Origin: Polaromonas sp.
Lineage (GTDB): Bacteria > Pseudomonadota > Gammaproteobacteria > Burkholderiales > Burkholderiaceae_C
DNA length: 64,000 nucleotides
Direction: 5' to 3'
Assembly (NCBI GenBank): GCA_025362315.1
Contig: JANYGP010000040.1
Coordinates: 62,001-126,000 of the forward strand
A program made the translations under genes and the position numbers. Shown piece after piece: positions 63,076 to 64,000 of the stretch (position 1 is the stretch's first letter; the number at the start of each line of letters is the position of its first letter). The notes beneath the pieces were generated by a model. It made no database searches. It was not told where the DNA came from and saw only the letters and a program-made list of their open reading frames with translations.

Positions 63076-64000
63076 ATGCCAGCCTGGTCGTCGTCGTGGC
63101 AATTGCCGGATCAAATTGCCGATGTTTTGCCGTCCGAGGCACGCCACATTGAAGAGCTCCGCCGCCTGTGGTTGGACACCGCCCGCAGCTACGGTTATGA
63201 ACTGGTCATGCCGCCTTTGCTGGAGCACATCGAGTCGCTGCTGACGGGCACTGGCGAAGCATTGGATCTGCAAACTTTCAAGCTGGTTGACCAGCTCTCG
63301 GGCCGCACACTTGGCCTGCGGGCAGACACTACACCGCAGGTTGCCCGTATCGATGCCCATTTGCTCAACCGCCCCGGCGTTACGCGCCTTTGCTACTGTG
63401 GCCCGGTGTTGCACACCTTGTCTGATCGGCCCCATGCGACCCGCGAGCCGCTGCAATTGGGTGCTGAAATTTACGGCCATGCCGGGCCGGAGGCAGACCT
63501 TGAGGCGCAAATGCTGGCGCTGCAGGGCCTCAAAGCCTCGGGCATTGAGGATTTGAGTGTGGACATGGCGGATGTGCGGATTGTCAGCAGCTTGCTGCAA
63601 GGCACCCCGGTTGCTGCCAACACATTGAGCCGTATTCATGCTGCGTTGGCCGCCAAAGACGCTTCGGAGCTTGTCCGCCTGACGGGCAGTGTGAAAGACT
63701 TGCCTGCTGCATCGCGCGACGGTTTGCAAATCCTTCTCCAGCTTTATGGAGACATCACGGTGCTGGATGAGGCGGAAAAAGCCTTGGGAACCAATAAAAA
63801 CGTGCGCAAGGCGCTCCTGAATTTGAAGTGGCTGGCGTCCAATGTCGAAGCCTCTGCAAAAGTCAGTTTTGATCTGGCTGACCTTCGCGGCTATGCCTAT
63901 TACAGCGGTCCGCGTTTTGCCATTTACGGCAGGGGCCGGGAACTGGTCAGGGGCGGACGTTACGACGAAGTGGGTGCAGTCTTTGGCCGCAACCGGCCGG
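63076..64000 (+). CDS. hisZ: ATP phosphoribosyltransferase regulatory subunit HisZ, partial
   Basis: The first 308 codons of a HisRS-like protein without an aminoacylation core, cut by the window edge. It opens [27 protein letters not shown], with [31 protein letters not shown] corresponding to class II motifs. HisZ binds short-form HisG and allows histidine feedback control of the first step of histidine synthesis. In Burkholderiales it usually lies between hflC and purA, as here. Confidence 0.93.
   Translation, partial: MPAWSSSWQLPDQIADVLPSEARHIEELRRLWLDTARSYGYELVMPPLLEHIESLLTGTGEALDLQTFKLVDQLSGRTLGLRADTTPQVARIDAHLLNRPGVTRLCYCGPVLHTLSDRPHATREPLQLGAEIYGHAGPEADLEAQMLALQGLKASGIEDLSVDMADVRIVSSLLQGTPVAANTLSRIHAALAAKDASELVRLTGSVKDLPAASRDGLQILLQLYGDITVLDEAEKALGTNKNVRKALLNLKWLASNVEASAKVSFDLADLRGYAYYSGPRFAIYGRGRELVRGGRYDEVGAVFGRNRP

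Overview
The window is a stretch of bacterial chromosome whose gene families, gene order and moderate G+C point to the order Burkholderiales, most likely the family Comamonadaceae (Rhodoferax/Polaromonas/Limnohabitans type). The main supports are the order rlmN-pilW-rodZ-ispG-hisS-yfgM-bamB-der-hfq-hflX-hflK-hflC-hisZ, sucA-sucB-lpdA-zapE, a box pathway with a BoxR regulator, and many copies of a short dispersed repeat that I associate with Comamonadaceae genomes. The placement is inferred from the sequence, not from a database search.

Layout. 1-4.2 kb (minus strand): lptF-lptG (LPS export permeases), a short CbiX-type chelatase, cysB and a partial aminotransferase; pepA-holC-small ORF diverge from them. 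6.5-11.1 kb: isocitrate lyase behind two palindromes, a pair of unknown membrane proteins (DUF817, DUF2809), and a DMT exporter divergent from an Lrp/AsnC regulator. 11.3-14 kb: phasin-like protein, CoA-transferase family III protein, di-haem peroxidase. 14-26.4 kb is an aromatic-acid region: pobA, a liv-type ABC transporter (livF/G/M/H plus binding protein), a LysE exporter, a flavodoxin, and boxR-boxC-boxB. boxA, boxD and a benzoate-CoA ligase are not present here. 26.5-27.2 kb: YegP-like protein and tRNA-Arg(UCU) and tRNA-Pro(UGG). 27.3-34.5 kb: a complete core thiosulfate-oxidation locus soxR-C-D-Y-Z-A-X-B. 34.6-41.7 kb: 2-oxoglutarate dehydrogenase (sucA, sucB, lpdA) and zapE. 41.7-64 kb: housekeeping genes for outer-membrane assembly, RNA modification, isoprenoid synthesis, ribosome assembly and the HflKC complex, ending in a truncated hisZ.

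Together the genes suggest a respiring chemoorganotroph that can oxidise reduced sulfur, take up and degrade aromatic acids, use the glyoxylate shunt, and probably store polyhydroxyalkanoate (inferred from a phasin-like gene only).

The most notable non-genic structure is a ~45-50 bp repeat (core CAGGAGCTGCTTGCGCA) present in at least eight clear copies, several inside coding sequences in a constant reading frame, so that unrelated proteins (SoxD and BamB; LivG, CbiX and BoxC) share short matching peptides. There is also a second, larger hairpin repeat (~105 bp, two full copies, one between soxX and soxB), a 13-bp tandem repeat, and a frameshifted DUF2065 remnant carrying a hexanucleotide microsatellite. 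I found no CRISPR array, insertion sequence, prophage or recognisable defence system.
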